Assembly (NCBI GenBank): GCA_035573715.1
Contig: DATLZZ010000002.1
Coordinates: 124,001-188,000, forward strand
From: JACPRL01 sp035573715
GTDB lineage: Bacteria > Acidobacteriota > Terriglobia > Acidiferrales > 2-02-FULL-67-57
Length of the DNA stretch: 64,000 nt
Direction: 5' to 3'
Below the pieces are notes generated by a model that had not been told where the DNA came from, searched no databases, and worked only from the letters and a program-made list of their open reading frames with translations. The position numbers were made by a program, and so were the translations under genes. Positions 1 through 10,558 of this stretch are shown one piece after another; positions within the stretch are counted from its first letter, which is position 1, and each line of letters begins with the position of its first letter.

Positions 1-157
1 TGACAAGAATCGTCGCTCGGCTTGGGCTGGCGGGGATGCTCATCGGGGCGGCTCATCTTATCCAACCGATGCCCGAAATGCCAGACCTGCAACAGGTTGG
101 GCTTGCTTGACACCGGCCTCAAATTCACCTACGATTCGAACACCACAAAGGGACGGG

Positions 158-1885
158 GTGACGGTGTCGGCTCGACTGGGTGAAATCCTCATCAAAGAGA
201 AGCTGATAACCAAGGAGCAACTCGACCAGGCGCTGGCGCACCAGAAAAAGAACGGCGGGCGCTTGGGCGGGGCTCTGGTGAAGCTGGGGTTCATCAGCGA
301 CGAGGAAATCACCGGCGTCCTCTCTCGCCAGTACGGCGTTCCCGCCATCAATCTGAGCTACTACGAAGTGGACGGCACGGTCATCAAGCTGGTGCCGCAG
401 GAGACGGCGGTGCGCTATCAGGTGGTGCCGCTGTCCCGCGTCGGCTCCACCCTTACCATCGCCATGGCCGATCCCACCAACGTCTTCGCCATGGACGACA
501 TCAAGTTCATGACCGGTCTGAAGGTGGAGCCGGTGGTGGCGTCGGAGTCGGCCATCACCGAGGCCATCACCAAGTTCTACGGCAGCAGCAGCGCGACCTC
601 GGAGCAGGAGCTGGAAAAGGTGATGGCGCAAATCGGTGCCGAAGATGCCGACGTCGAGCTCGCCGAGGAAGAGGAAGAACTTTCGGCCGCGGAGCTCGAG
701 CAGGCCGCCGAAGATGCGCCGGTGATCAAGCTGGTCAACCTGATTCTGACCGAGGCGCTGCACAAGGGCGCCAGCGACATCCACATCGAGCCCTATGAAA
801 AAGATTACCGGGTGCGGTTCCGCGTCGACGGTGTGCTGCAGAACTTCATGAACCCGCCGCTCAAGCTGAAGGACGCCATGACCAGCCGCATCAAGATCAT
901 GGCCAAGCTGGATATCTCCGAGAAGCGCCTGCCGCAAGACGGCCGCATCATGCTGAAGCTCACCAAGGACGGGCGCAAGAAGGAGCTCGACTACCGCGTC
1001 TCCGTCTGTCCCACCTTGCACGGTGAGAAAGTCGTCATGCGGTTGCTCGACAAAGAGAACCTGCGGCTCGACATGACCAAGCTGGGCATGGAGCCGGAAT
1101 CGCTGGCCAAGTTCGAGAAGGCGATTCTGAAGCCCTACGGGATGGTATTGGTGACCGGCCCGACCGGCAGCGGCAAGACCAACACCCTCTATAGCTCCAT
1201 TTCACGCTTGAACACGCCGGACACCAACATCATGACTGCGGAAGACCCGGTCGAATTCCAGTTGCCGGGCATCAACCAGGTGCAGATGAAGGAGCAGATC
1301 GGGCTGAACTTTGCCGCGGCGCTGCGCTCCTTCCTGCGGCAGGACCCGAACATCATCCTGGTGGGAGAGATCCGCGATTTTGAAACGGCGGAAATCGCGG
1401 TCAAGGCGGCGCTCACCGGCCACCTGGTGCTTTCGACCCTGCATACCAACGACGCGCCCAGCACCATCAGCCGGTTGATGAACATGGGCATCGAGCCGTT
1501 CCTGGTGGCGACCTCGGTGCACCTGATTTGCGCCCAGCGCCTGGTGCGGCGCATCTGCACGGAATGCAAGGAAGAGCTGCACCTGCCCCCGCAGGCCCTG
1601 ATTGACGTCGGTTACACGCCGGACGAGGCCAAGACCACCAAAGTGTTCAAGGGCAAGGGCTGCGAGCGCTGCAACGGCAGCGGCTATAAAGGCCGCACCG
1701 GCCTCTACGAAGTGATGGAAATTACCGACGAGATGCGCGAATTGATTCTCGTGGGCGCCTCGGCACTGGAATTGAAGAAAAAAGCGATTGAACAGGGTAT
1801 GATTACCTTGCGCCGGAGCGGCTTGATCAAGATTGCGGCGGGGATGACCACCATCGAAGAGGTCATCCGCGAAACGGTTCTCTAA
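158..1885 (+). CDS. pilB: Type IV pilus assembly ATPase PilB
   Basis: This is the cytoplasmic hexameric ATPase that powers pilus extension. The N-terminal MshEN-type domain covers roughly residues 1-150, followed by an acidic linker and the GspE-family ATPase domain. Walker A (GPTGSGKT) starts at about residue 334, the Asp/His boxes and a Walker B region (IILVGEIRD) follow, and a CxxC...CxxC zinc motif (CTEC, CERC) starts near residue 467. The length of 575 aa is normal. I chose GTG at 158, preceded by AAGGGACGG, because the conserved N-terminus (SARLGEILIKEKLIT) begins there; a TTG at 107 would add 17 unconserved residues. It heads the operon pilB-pilT-pilC-pilS-pilR. Confidence 0.95.
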   Translation: MTVSARLGEILIKEKLITKEQLDQALAHQKKNGGRLGGALVKLGFISDEEITGVLSRQYGVPAINLSYYEVDGTVIKLVPQETAVRYQVVPLSRVGSTLTIAMADPTNVFAMDDIKFMTGLKVEPVVASESAITEAITKFYGSSSATSEQELEKVMAQIGAEDADVELAEEEEELSAAELEQAAEDAPVIKLVNLILTEALHKGASDIHIEPYEKDYRVRFRVDGVLQNFMNPPLKLKDAMTSRIKIMAKLDISEKRLPQDGRIMLKLTKDGRKKELDYRVSVCPTLHGEKVVMRLLDKENLRLDMTKLGMEPESLAKFEKAILKPYGMVLVTGPTGSGKTNTLYSSISRLNTPDTNIMTAEDPVEFQLPGINQVQMKEQIGLNFAAALRSFLRQDPNIILVGEIRDFETAEIAVKAALTGHLVLSTLHTNDAPSTISRLMNMGIEPFLVATSVHLICAQRLVRRICTECKEELHLPPQALIDVGYTPDEAKTTKVFKGKGCERCNGSGYKGRTGLYEVMEITDEMRELILVGASALELKKKAIEQGMITLRRSGLIKIAAGMTTIEEVIRETVL

Positions 1886-1900
1886 CAGGAGGGACGAGGC

Positions 1901-3028
<1,128 letters not shown>

Positions 3029-3055
3029 GGGAGACCCCTAAGGAGGCACAAGGCC

Positions 3056-4261
3056 ATGCCAACCTACGCCGTACGAGGAATGACCGCCACCGGAGAGCGC
3101 TGGGAGCGCGACCTCACCGCCGCCAGCCGCACCGAGTTGGAAGCCCGGCTGGCGCGCGAACGCATCCGGCCGCTCGTCATCCGCGAGAAAGGCCGGGAGT
3201 TCGTTATCCCGCTGCTCGGCGGCGGGGTGAGCGCCAAGGAGATGGCCGTCTTTACCCGCCAGCTCTCGACCATGATTGACGCCGGCTTGCCTCTGGTGCA
3301 GTCGCTGGAAATCCTCGCCAGCCAACAGGAGAACAAGACCTTCCAGAAAACGCTGACCGGCGTGCGCGCCCAGGTGGAGTCCGGCTCCACGCTGGCCAAC
3401 GCCCTGCGCCAGTACCCCAAAGTCTTCGACGACCTCTACACCAATATGGTGGAGGCCGGCGAGGCGGGCGGTATTCTCGACAACGTCTTGCAGCGCCTGG
3501 CGGTCTACATCGAAAAGAACGTCAAACTGAAGGCGGCGGTGAAGTCGGCGCTCATCTACCCGACCGCGGTCATCGTCATCATGGTGTTGATCGTGTTCGG
3601 CCTGATGAAGTGGGTGGTGCCCACCTTCACCAAGCTGTTCCTTGACCTCGGCGTGTCGCTGCCGCTGCCCACCCGCATCGTGATGAACATCAGCTTCGCG
3701 GTGCAGAGCTTCTGGTGGCTGATGCTCCTGGCGGTTGTCGCGCTCATCTTTGCCGTGCGCGCCTACTACGCCACGCCGGGCGGCCGCTACCTGATCGACT
3801 CGATGCTGCTGCGGATTCCCCTCATCGGCATCCTGCTGCGCAAGATTGCCACGGCGCGCTTCTGCCGCACGCTCGGCACGCTGCTGGCCAGCGGCGTGCC
3901 CATTCTGGACGGGCTGACCATCACCGCGCGCACTTCGGGCAACGCCGTCATCGAGAAGGCGCTGATGACGGTGCGCAAGGCAGTCGAGGAAGGGCGCACC
4001 CTGGTCGAGCCGCTCAAGAACACCGGCGTCTTCCCGGCGATGGTGTCGCAAATGATCGGCGTGGGCGAGCAGACCGGCGCGCTGGACGCCATGCTGTCGA
4101 AGATCGCCGACTTCTACGAGGAAGAAGTGGACGCGGCGGTCAAAGACCTGCTGACGGCGCTCGAACCGCTCATCCTGCTGATGCTGGGCACGGTGGTCGG
4201 CGGCATCGTGATTTCGCTCTACCTGCCGCTGTTCGACCTGATCGGCAAACTGGGTTCGTAG
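3056..4261 (+). CDS. pilC: Type IV pilus inner-membrane platform protein PilC
   Basis: This polytopic platform protein of the GspF family couples PilB and PilT to pilin insertion and removal. It has the two tandem T2SSF domains: the first runs from about residue 65 (FTRQLSTMIDAGLPLVQSLE) and the second from about 270 (FCRTLGTLLASGVPILDGL). The membrane segments lie near residues 165-185, 215-240 and at the C-terminus. Length 401 aa is typical. The ATG follows AAGGAGGCACAAGGCC. A second, divergent paralogue lies at 12616. Confidence 0.95.
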   Translation: MPTYAVRGMTATGERWERDLTAASRTELEARLARERIRPLVIREKGREFVIPLLGGGVSAKEMAVFTRQLSTMIDAGLPLVQSLEILASQQENKTFQKTLTGVRAQVESGSTLANALRQYPKVFDDLYTNMVEAGEAGGILDNVLQRLAVYIEKNVKLKAAVKSALIYPTAVIVIMVLIVFGLMKWVVPTFTKLFLDLGVSLPLPTRIVMNISFAVQSFWWLMLLAVVALIFAVRAYYATPGGRYLIDSMLLRIPLIGILLRKIATARFCRTLGTLLASGVPILDGLTITARTSGNAVIEKALMTVRKAVEEGRTLVEPLKNTGVFPAMVSQMIGVGEQTGALDAMLSKIADFYEEEVDAAVKDLLTALEPLILLMLGTVVGGIVISLYLPLFDLIGKLGS

Positions 4262-4301
4262 GCGGACGACCACGCTCCCGCTGTCCGCCCGGGGCTGACC
4301 A

Positions 4302-5915
4302 ATGAGCAGCCCACGCCAAGTGCACGACTGGCTCTCCTGGCTGGTCAAAGTCAGGGTGCTGGTCATTACCTTCCTGCTGGGGATCGAACTGGTCATCCGG
4401 CAGGTGGTACCCTCGCCGGTTCCGGTCAAGTATTTCCTCTCCCTCATTCTGGTGGCCTACGCGGTCGCCATCTTCTACGCCATCCTGCGTGGGCTGGCGC
4501 TCGACCCCTACCTGCAGGCCTACGTGCAACTGGCGGTGGACCTGATCATGGTGACCGGGTTCGTCTACTTGACCGGGTCGGCGGAGAGCTACTTCGTCCT
4601 GCTCTATCCGCTGGAGATTATCGTCGCCAGCATCCTGCTCTCCCGTGTCGGGTCGTTCTTGGTGGCGGCGCTGAGTTTCATCTGCTTCGCCGGCGTGGTG
4701 AACGCCGGGTTGTTCAAGCTGATTCCATCGCTCTATCCGACCACCACGGTAAGCATCTGGCCGCTGCAGTTGCAGTTGGGCATCAACCTCTTCGCTTTTC
4801 TCGGGGTCTGGTATCTCTCCAGCCAGTTGGCCGAATCGCTGCGGCGGGCCGGCGTGGCGCTGGAATACAAGCGGGGCGAGCTGGAAGAGCTGCAGGCGTT
4901 CAATGAAAACATCGTCCAGTCGATGCGCGGTGGCCTGCTGACCACGAACCTGGGCGGGCGCATCCTGCTGCTGAATCCTGCGGGCGAGGAGATTCTGGGG
5001 GTGAGCGCCAAGCGCGTCCGCGGGATGACGCTGAGCGAAGCCTTTCCCGACCTGGTGGCGCTGCTGCCGCTGCAGGGGCGCTTTCCCGGCGGCGGGCGCC
5101 AGGAGCTCAACGTCCGCACCGCCGATGGCCGCGACAAGATTCTCGGCGTCACCGTCTCGCTGCTGCGCACCCGCGAAGGAACCGACAGCGGCTACGTCTA
5201 CAACTTCCAGGACCTGACGGAGCTCAAGCGGCTGGAAGCCGAGGTGATGCACAAGGAGCAGATGGCGGCGCTGGGGCGGATGGCGGCGGCGATTGCCCAT
5301 GAAATCCGCAACCCGCTGGCGGCGATTGCCGGCTCGGTGCGGCAGCTCGCCCGCTACGCCGACATGGGCGAGGACGAAAACAAGCTGGTGGAAATCGTCA
5401 ACCGCGAGTCGGAGCGGCTGAACCGCCTGGTGGCCGACATCCTGACCTACAGTCGCAGCAAGCCGCCGCGCCGCGAGCCGACCGACTTGCGGCCGCTGCT
5501 GGAGGAAACGCTACTGCTGATGGAGCGCCACCCGCAGTTCAACGGACGGATTCGCGTCGAGAAGCGGTTGCCGCACCACGCCGTAGTCGCCAACGTCGAC
5601 TCCGGCCAGATGCGCCAGGTGCTGTGGAACCTCTGCGACAACGCGGTGCGGGCGATGCCGGAGGGCGGCGTGCTGCGGGTGGACCTGGAGAAAGACGCCG
5701 ACCGGGTGCGCCTGCGGGTCGCCGACACCGGCATGGGCCTCTCGCCGGCGCAGCGGGAGAAAATCTTCGAGCCCTTCGAGAGCGCCTTTCCCGGCGGCAC
5801 CGGCCTGGGGCTGGCGGTGGTCTATCAAATTGTGCAGGCGCACGGCGGCACCGTGGCGGCCGAAGGCGCCGAGCGCGGCGGCACGGTGTTCAGTGTCGAG
5901 TTGCCCGCCGCCTGA
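4302..5915 (+). CDS. pilS: Two-component sensor histidine kinase PilS
   Basis: This membrane histidine kinase of 537 aa pairs with the adjacent regulator. The first ~190 residues hold about six hydrophobic segments, as in PilS. A PAS domain follows (from about 200), then HisKA with phospho-acceptor H333 in AAIAHEIRNPLAA, and a HATPase_c domain with N box (NLCDNAVRAMPEGG), G1 box (ADTGMGL) and the closing GTGLGLAVV glycine motif. In pseudomonads PilS senses PilA levels in the membrane and controls PilR; the same job is inferred here from gene order between pilC and pilR and two pilin genes downstream. Confidence 0.9.
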   Translation: MSSPRQVHDWLSWLVKVRVLVITFLLGIELVIRQVVPSPVPVKYFLSLILVAYAVAIFYAILRGLALDPYLQAYVQLAVDLIMVTGFVYLTGSAESYFVLLYPLEIIVASILLSRVGSFLVAALSFICFAGVVNAGLFKLIPSLYPTTTVSIWPLQLQLGINLFAFLGVWYLSSQLAESLRRAGVALEYKRGELEELQAFNENIVQSMRGGLLTTNLGGRILLLNPAGEEILGVSAKRVRGMTLSEAFPDLVALLPLQGRFPGGGRQELNVRTADGRDKILGVTVSLLRTREGTDSGYVYNFQDLTELKRLEAEVMHKEQMAALGRMAAAIAHEIRNPLAAIAGSVRQLARYADMGEDENKLVEIVNRESERLNRLVADILTYSRSKPPRREPTDLRPLLEETLLLMERHPQFNGRIRVEKRLPHHAVVANVDSGQMRQVLWNLCDNAVRAMPEGGVLRVDLEKDADRVRLRVADTGMGLSPAQREKIFEPFESAFPGGTGLGLAVVYQIVQAHGGTVAAEGAERGGTVFSVELPAA

Positions 5916-5919
5916 CCTC

Positions 5920-5928
5920 TGCTAAACT
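5920..5928 (+). promoter_or_regulatory. Extended -10 promoter element upstream of pilR
   Basis: TGC-TAAACT lies just after the pilS stop and about 90 bp before the pilR start. It matches the TGN extended -10 pattern seen repeatedly in this window. No convincing -35 box was found. It could give pilR its own transcript. Confidence 0.35.
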
Positions 5929-5938
5929 ACGCTGGTTT

Positions 5939-5957
5939 GAAACCACGGATGAACCCG
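5939..5957 (+). repeat. Dispersed intergenic repeat, CCACGGATGAAC type (copy 1)
   Basis: GAAACCACGGATGAACCCG sits in the pilS-pilR gap. A longer inverted copy of the same element (RC of TATCTGTGTTCATCCGTGGTTTC) is at 44161-44183. This type of sequence is familiar from intergenic regions of many environmental genomes; its function is unknown. Confidence 0.45.
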
Positions 5958-6016
5958 CGGCCGCTGAGGCGGCCTTGCTCCGGGCAGGCACGGCTGGACA
6001 CCGAGAAGGACGAGGA

Positions 6017-7374
<1,358 letters not shown>

Positions 7375-7378
<4 letters not shown>

Positions 7379-7391
7379 CATTTTCTGTCAA
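7375..7391. promoter_or_regulatory. Inverted repeat TTGACA-N5-TGTCAA, candidate PilR enhancer site
   Basis: This perfect 6-bp inverted repeat overlaps the pilR stop codon and lies about 100 bp upstream of the sigma-54-like promoter at 7490. PilR sites in other bacteria contain TGTC half-sites, so an upstream activating site is a reasonable reading. It could also be a weak hairpin ending the pilR message. Confidence 0.4.
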
Positions 7392-7418
7392 CGAAAGGGA
7401 GACGGTTTAGGTCAAATC

Positions 7419-7432
7419 GGCACATAGGTGCC
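7419..7432. promoter_or_regulatory. Palindrome GGCAC-ATAG-GTGCC upstream of the pilin promoter
   Basis: A perfect 5-bp inverted repeat with a 4-nt centre lies about 60 bp upstream of the -24 element. The position suits an activator site or an integration-host-factor-adjacent operator, but nothing in the sequence identifies the protein that binds. Confidence 0.3.
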
Positions 7433-7489
7433 AACACTCCGGTCGCTGTAAAGTCCGAATTTTGTTATTGTTAGATAGTTTTTCGTAAA

Positions 7490-7505
7490 TGGAATCGCAA
7501 GTGCA
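7490..7505 (+). promoter_or_regulatory. Sigma-54 (-24/-12) promoter for pilA
   Basis: TGG at 7490-7492 and TGCA at 7502-7505 place the invariant GG and GC dinucleotides exactly 10 nt apart, as the sigma-54 consensus requires. The predicted transcription start is near 7515, leaving a leader of about 30 to 70 nt depending on which pilA start is used. It stands directly downstream of the gene for a sigma-54 activator, which strengthens the call. Confidence 0.6.
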
Positions 7506-7586
7506 TAGCACCGAATGGGTGGTAGGGGTAGCTCCAGGAGAAGTATGAAGAATCGCTGCCTCTCACTCAAGGAGAACAAACTAGAG

Positions 7587-8132
7587 ATGAGGAATCGAGA
7601 GAAGGGCTTTTCGCTGATCGAATTGCTGATCGTCGTGGCGATCATCCTGATCATCGCGGCGATTGCCATTCCGAACCTGCTGCAGTCGCGCCAGCGCGCC
7701 AATGAAAGCTCGGCGTCGGGCACGCTGCGCACCATCAACACGTCGGAGGTCACCTTCCAGACGACCTACGGCGTGGGCTTTGCGAACAACCTGACGCGGT
7801 TGGGCGGGCCGGTGGGCGCGGCGCCTACCTGCGACAACGCGCAATTGATTGACAACGTGGTCGGCTGTGCGGCCGAGCCTTGCACCAAGAGCGGCTACCA
7901 GTTCAACTCCAACGAGCCGCTTGAGGGTGGTGGCACGGCCACCGGGTCGGGCCTGACCAACGCCGGTTGCGCCAACCAGGGCATGACCGACTATGCGTAT
8001 AAGGCCGAAGCCCAGGCCAACCAGGGGAAGCGGGACTACTACACCGGTTCGTCTGGTGTAATCCGCTTCTGCATCCGCACCGACCCCGCAACCCCGTGCG
8101 GCGTGTCGTTCAGCAGCAACGCCCTGCAGTAG
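7587..8132 (+). CDS. pilA: Type IV major pilin PilA
   Basis: This prepilin has a short leader MRNREKG ahead of the cleavage site, then FSLIELLIVVAIILIIAAIA with the conserved Glu5 and the hydrophobic N-terminal helix. The globular part contains several Cys residues (APTC, VVGC, EPC, NAGC, FCIR, TPCG) that could form disulphides. Length is 181 aa. An in-frame ATG at 7545 with a closer AGGAG would give a 21-residue leader; I prefer 7587 because leaders of about 7 residues are commoner and AAGGAG precedes it. It is processed by PilD (31429) and probably controlled by PilS/PilR. Confidence 0.88.
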   Translation: MRNREKGFSLIELLIVVAIILIIAAIAIPNLLQSRQRANESSASGTLRTINTSEVTFQTTYGVGFANNLTRLGGPVGAAPTCDNAQLIDNVVGCAAEPCTKSGYQFNSNEPLEGGGTATGSGLTNAGCANQGMTDYAYKAEAQANQGKRDYYTGSSGVIRFCIRTDPATPCGVSFSSNALQ

Positions 8133-8152
8133 GCGAAGCTGTCCATGTGTCC

Positions 8153-8185
8153 GGGGGGAAGCGTTGCTTCCCCCCGATTCTTTTT
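8153..8185 (+). terminator. Rho-independent terminator between the two pilin genes
   Basis: A 10-bp perfect stem (GGGGGGAAGC / GCTTCCCCCC) with a GTT loop is followed by GATTC and five T. Position and strength suggest that most pilA transcripts stop here, so the downstream pilin gene would be expressed at a lower level or from its own promoter. Confidence 0.85.
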
Positions 8186-8216
8186 GTAGTATCGGAGGGG
8201 CACACCGGAGGCAGCA

Positions 8217-8753
8217 ATGAGAGTAGAGAAGCGTCGGGCTACGGAAGCCGGTTTCTCCCTGATTGAGCTCTTGATTGTGGTGGCGGTCATCCTGGTCATC
8301 ACAGCCATTGCCATCCCCAACTTCCTGCAGGCGCGGATGGCGGCCAACGAGACCTCGGCCGGCGCCACCATGCGCACGCTCAACACTGTGTTCCATACCT
8401 ACAGTTCCACCTATCAGAACGGGTTTCCGGCCGCGCTCGACAACCTGGGGCCCGGGCCGGGCGGCTCCAGCAGTTGCGACCAGGCTGGGTTGATTGATAG
8501 CGACCTGGCCACCACCCACATCAAGTCAGGCTACTGGTTTACCTACGCGCCGGGGCCGGCTCTTCCCGCGCCGGGCGTCGGCTGCACCACGGCCGGGGTT
8601 GGGGACTTCCAACTCAACGCCGACCCCGGGCCCGGTGGCGCCGACCGCGGGCGCACGGGGCGGAAGTCCTTCTACATGGACACGAGTGGAGTCATCCGCT
8701 ACAACATGATCGCCCCGGCGGGGCCCACCGATTCGCCCATCCCGGTCGGCTAG
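8217..8753 (+). CDS. Second type IV pilin-like protein
   Basis: This prepilin of 178 aa has leader MRVEKRRATEAG and mature start FSLIELLIVV with Glu5. The N-terminal helix is nearly identical to that of PilA at 7587, and the following 30 residues are similar (QARMAANETSA versus QSRQRANESSA). The C-terminal part is Gly/Pro-rich with only a few Cys. It could be an alternative major pilin or an abundant minor pilin. The 85-bp gap to pilA holds a strong terminator, and AGGGGCACACCGGAGG precedes the ATG. Confidence 0.85.
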   Translation: MRVEKRRATEAGFSLIELLIVVAVILVITAIAIPNFLQARMAANETSAGATMRTLNTVFHTYSSTYQNGFPAALDNLGPGPGGSSSCDQAGLIDSDLATTHIKSGYWFTYAPGPALPAPGVGCTTAGVGDFQLNADPGPGGADRGRTGRKSFYMDTSGVIRYNMIAPAGPTDSPIPVG

Positions 8754-8829
8754 GCCACCGGGAGCGGAGTTGCCTGCGCCCTTCGAGCCAGGTATCTTGT
8801 TGCGTTTCTATTTCGTTTTGAACTGACTG

Positions 8830-9780
8830 ATGCCCGCGCTCGAACTTACGGAGCTCACCAAAGACTACCTTGTAGGCTTCTGGCGCAAGCGCCCTAAGCG
8901 GGCGCTCGACCATCTGAGCCTCGCGGTCGAAGAGGGCGAAATCTTCGGCCTGCTGGGGCCGAACGGCGCCGGCAAGACCACCACGCTCAAGCTGCTGATG
9001 CGGCTCATCTATCCGACCTCGGGGACGGCGAAGCTGCTGGGCCGGCCGCTCGACGACGTCGACGTCCACCGTCGCATCGGCTTCCTGCCCGAGGCGCCCT
9101 ACTTCTACGACTACCTGACGGCGCGGGAGTTCCTCGACTACTGCGCCCAACTCTTCGGGCTGACCCGCGACGAGCGCCGCCGGCGCGTCTCCGAGCTGCT
9201 CGAGCGCGTGGGCCTGAAGGAGGCGGCCGACGCCGCCCTGCGCCACTACTCGCGCGGAATGCTGCAGCGGGTGGGCATCGCCCAGGCGCTCATCAACGAC
9301 CCGGCGCTGATTTTTCTCGATGATCCCATGCTGGGGCTGGACCCGGTCGGACGCCGCGAGGTGCGCGACCTGATTCTGGAGTTGCGCCGCCAGGGGAAGA
9401 CAATTGTGTTTTCGACCCACATTCTGCCGGACGTGGAAACGCTGTGTGACCGCGTGGCTATCCTCAACCGGGGGCGGCTGCATGGGTTGGGCCACCTCGA
9501 CACCTTGCTGAAGATGAGAGCCAAGTCGCACGAGGTGCTGGTCAGCGAGCCGTCGGATGCGCTGGCGGCGGCGCTGGCCCGGATTGCCCACGGCGTGCAC
9601 CGCGCCGGGGACAAGCTCAACGCCACCGTCACGCCCGAACAGCTCTTCGCCGCGGTCGAGTGCGTCCGCCAGCACGGCGGGCGGCTGCTGGCGGTCACTC
9701 CGGTGCACACCTCGCTGGAGGATTACTTCTTTGAAACCTTCGGTACCGAGAAGGTGCCGGAGCTGGCGGAGAAAAGCTGA
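8830..9780 (+). CDS. ABC transporter ATP-binding protein
   Basis: This ATPase of 316 aa belongs to the ABC-2 (CcmA/YhaQ-like) exporter group. Walker A is GPNGAGKTT, the signature is a degenerate SRGMLQR, and Walker B reads IFLDDP, so the catalytic Glu after the Walker B Asp is Asp165. The switch His lies in FSTHIL. The C-terminal ~85 residues are an extension beyond the nucleotide-binding domain. Its TGA overlaps the ATG of the permease gene (TGATG), so the two are translationally coupled. Substrate is unknown; the linked lolA-like gene points to the envelope. Confidence 0.88.
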   Translation: MPALELTELTKDYLVGFWRKRPKRALDHLSLAVEEGEIFGLLGPNGAGKTTTLKLLMRLIYPTSGTAKLLGRPLDDVDVHRRIGFLPEAPYFYDYLTAREFLDYCAQLFGLTRDERRRRVSELLERVGLKEAADAALRHYSRGMLQRVGIAQALINDPALIFLDDPMLGLDPVGRREVRDLILELRRQGKTIVFSTHILPDVETLCDRVAILNRGRLHGLGHLDTLLKMRAKSHEVLVSEPSDALAAALARIAHGVHRAGDKLNATVTPEQLFAAVECVRQHGGRLLAVTPVHTSLEDYFFETFGTEKVPELAEKS

Positions 9781-10556
9781 TGGGGCGGATTGGGGCGATT
9801 GCGCTCAACACCTTCCGCGAAACGGTGCGCGAGCGCGTGCTCTACAACCTGATTGTGTTCGCCTTGCTGCTCATCGGCACGGCGATTCTTTTCGGGCAGA
9901 TTTCCATCGGCGTGCAGACGCTCATCCTCATCAACCTGGGGCTGACGGCGATTACGTTTTTCGGCCTGGCCATCGCCATCTTCATCGGCATTGGGCTGGT
10001 GTACAAGGAAATGGACAAGCGCACGCTCTACGCGCTGCTCTCCAAGCCGGTGCGGCGCTACGAGTTCATCCTGGGCAAGTTCGCCGGACTGGGGCTCACG
10101 CTGCTGGTGAACGTGGCGCTGATGACGGTGGGGTTCTACGCCGCGCTCTTCTACATCCGCGGCGCCTCCGGCCCGGAGAACTTCCCGTCCTTGGTGGCGA
10201 TTTACTTTATTTTCCTGCAACTGCTGCTGGCGACCGCGCTGGCGCTGCTGTTTTCCTGCTTTTCCTCGCCCGTGCTTTCGGCGGCCTTCACTTTCGGGCT
10301 GTTCATCGCCGGCAGTTTTTCCACCGACCTGCTGGCGCTGAGCAAGGCGGTGCAGGCGCCCTGGCTGGAAGGGGTGATGCGCGCCCTCTACTACGCCCTG
10401 CCGAACTTCCGCAACTTCAACATCAGCACCGGCGTGGCCCACGGCCACGGCGTCCCCGGCGTGCTGGTGCTCCACAACACTCTCTACGCGCTGCTCTACA
10501 CCGGATTGGTGGTGGCCGCCGCCGTGCTCATCTTTCAGAATCGCAACCTGAAGTAG
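9780..10556 (+). CDS. ABC-2 type transporter permease
   Basis: This integral membrane protein of 258 aa has about six hydrophobic segments (for example YNLIVFALLLIGTAILFG near residue 20 and the last one LVVAAAVLIFQNRNLK). A short cytoplasmic N-terminus begins with the pattern NTFRETVRERVLYNL common in ABC-2 permeases. It is the membrane half of the exporter whose ATPase ends one base into this gene. Next to it, with a 2-nt gap, starts the helical anchored protein at 10559. Confidence 0.85.
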   Translation: MGRIGAIALNTFRETVRERVLYNLIVFALLLIGTAILFGQISIGVQTLILINLGLTAITFFGLAIAIFIGIGLVYKEMDKRTLYALLSKPVRRYEFILGKFAGLGLTLLVNVALMTVGFYAALFYIRGASGPENFPSLVAIYFIFLQLLLATALALLFSCFSSPVLSAAFTFGLFIAGSFSTDLLALSKAVQAPWLEGVMRALYYALPNFRNFNISTGVAHGHGVPGVLVLHNTLYALLYTGLVVAAAVLIFQNRNLK

Positions 10557-10558
10557 CC

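Noticed and set aside
3..110. Open frame of about 35 codons running in from the left edge to TGA at 108
   Set aside because: It could be the end of an upstream gene or begin with an ATG one base outside the window, but the short hydrophobic sequence matches no family I recognise and it cannot be judged without the sequence to the left.
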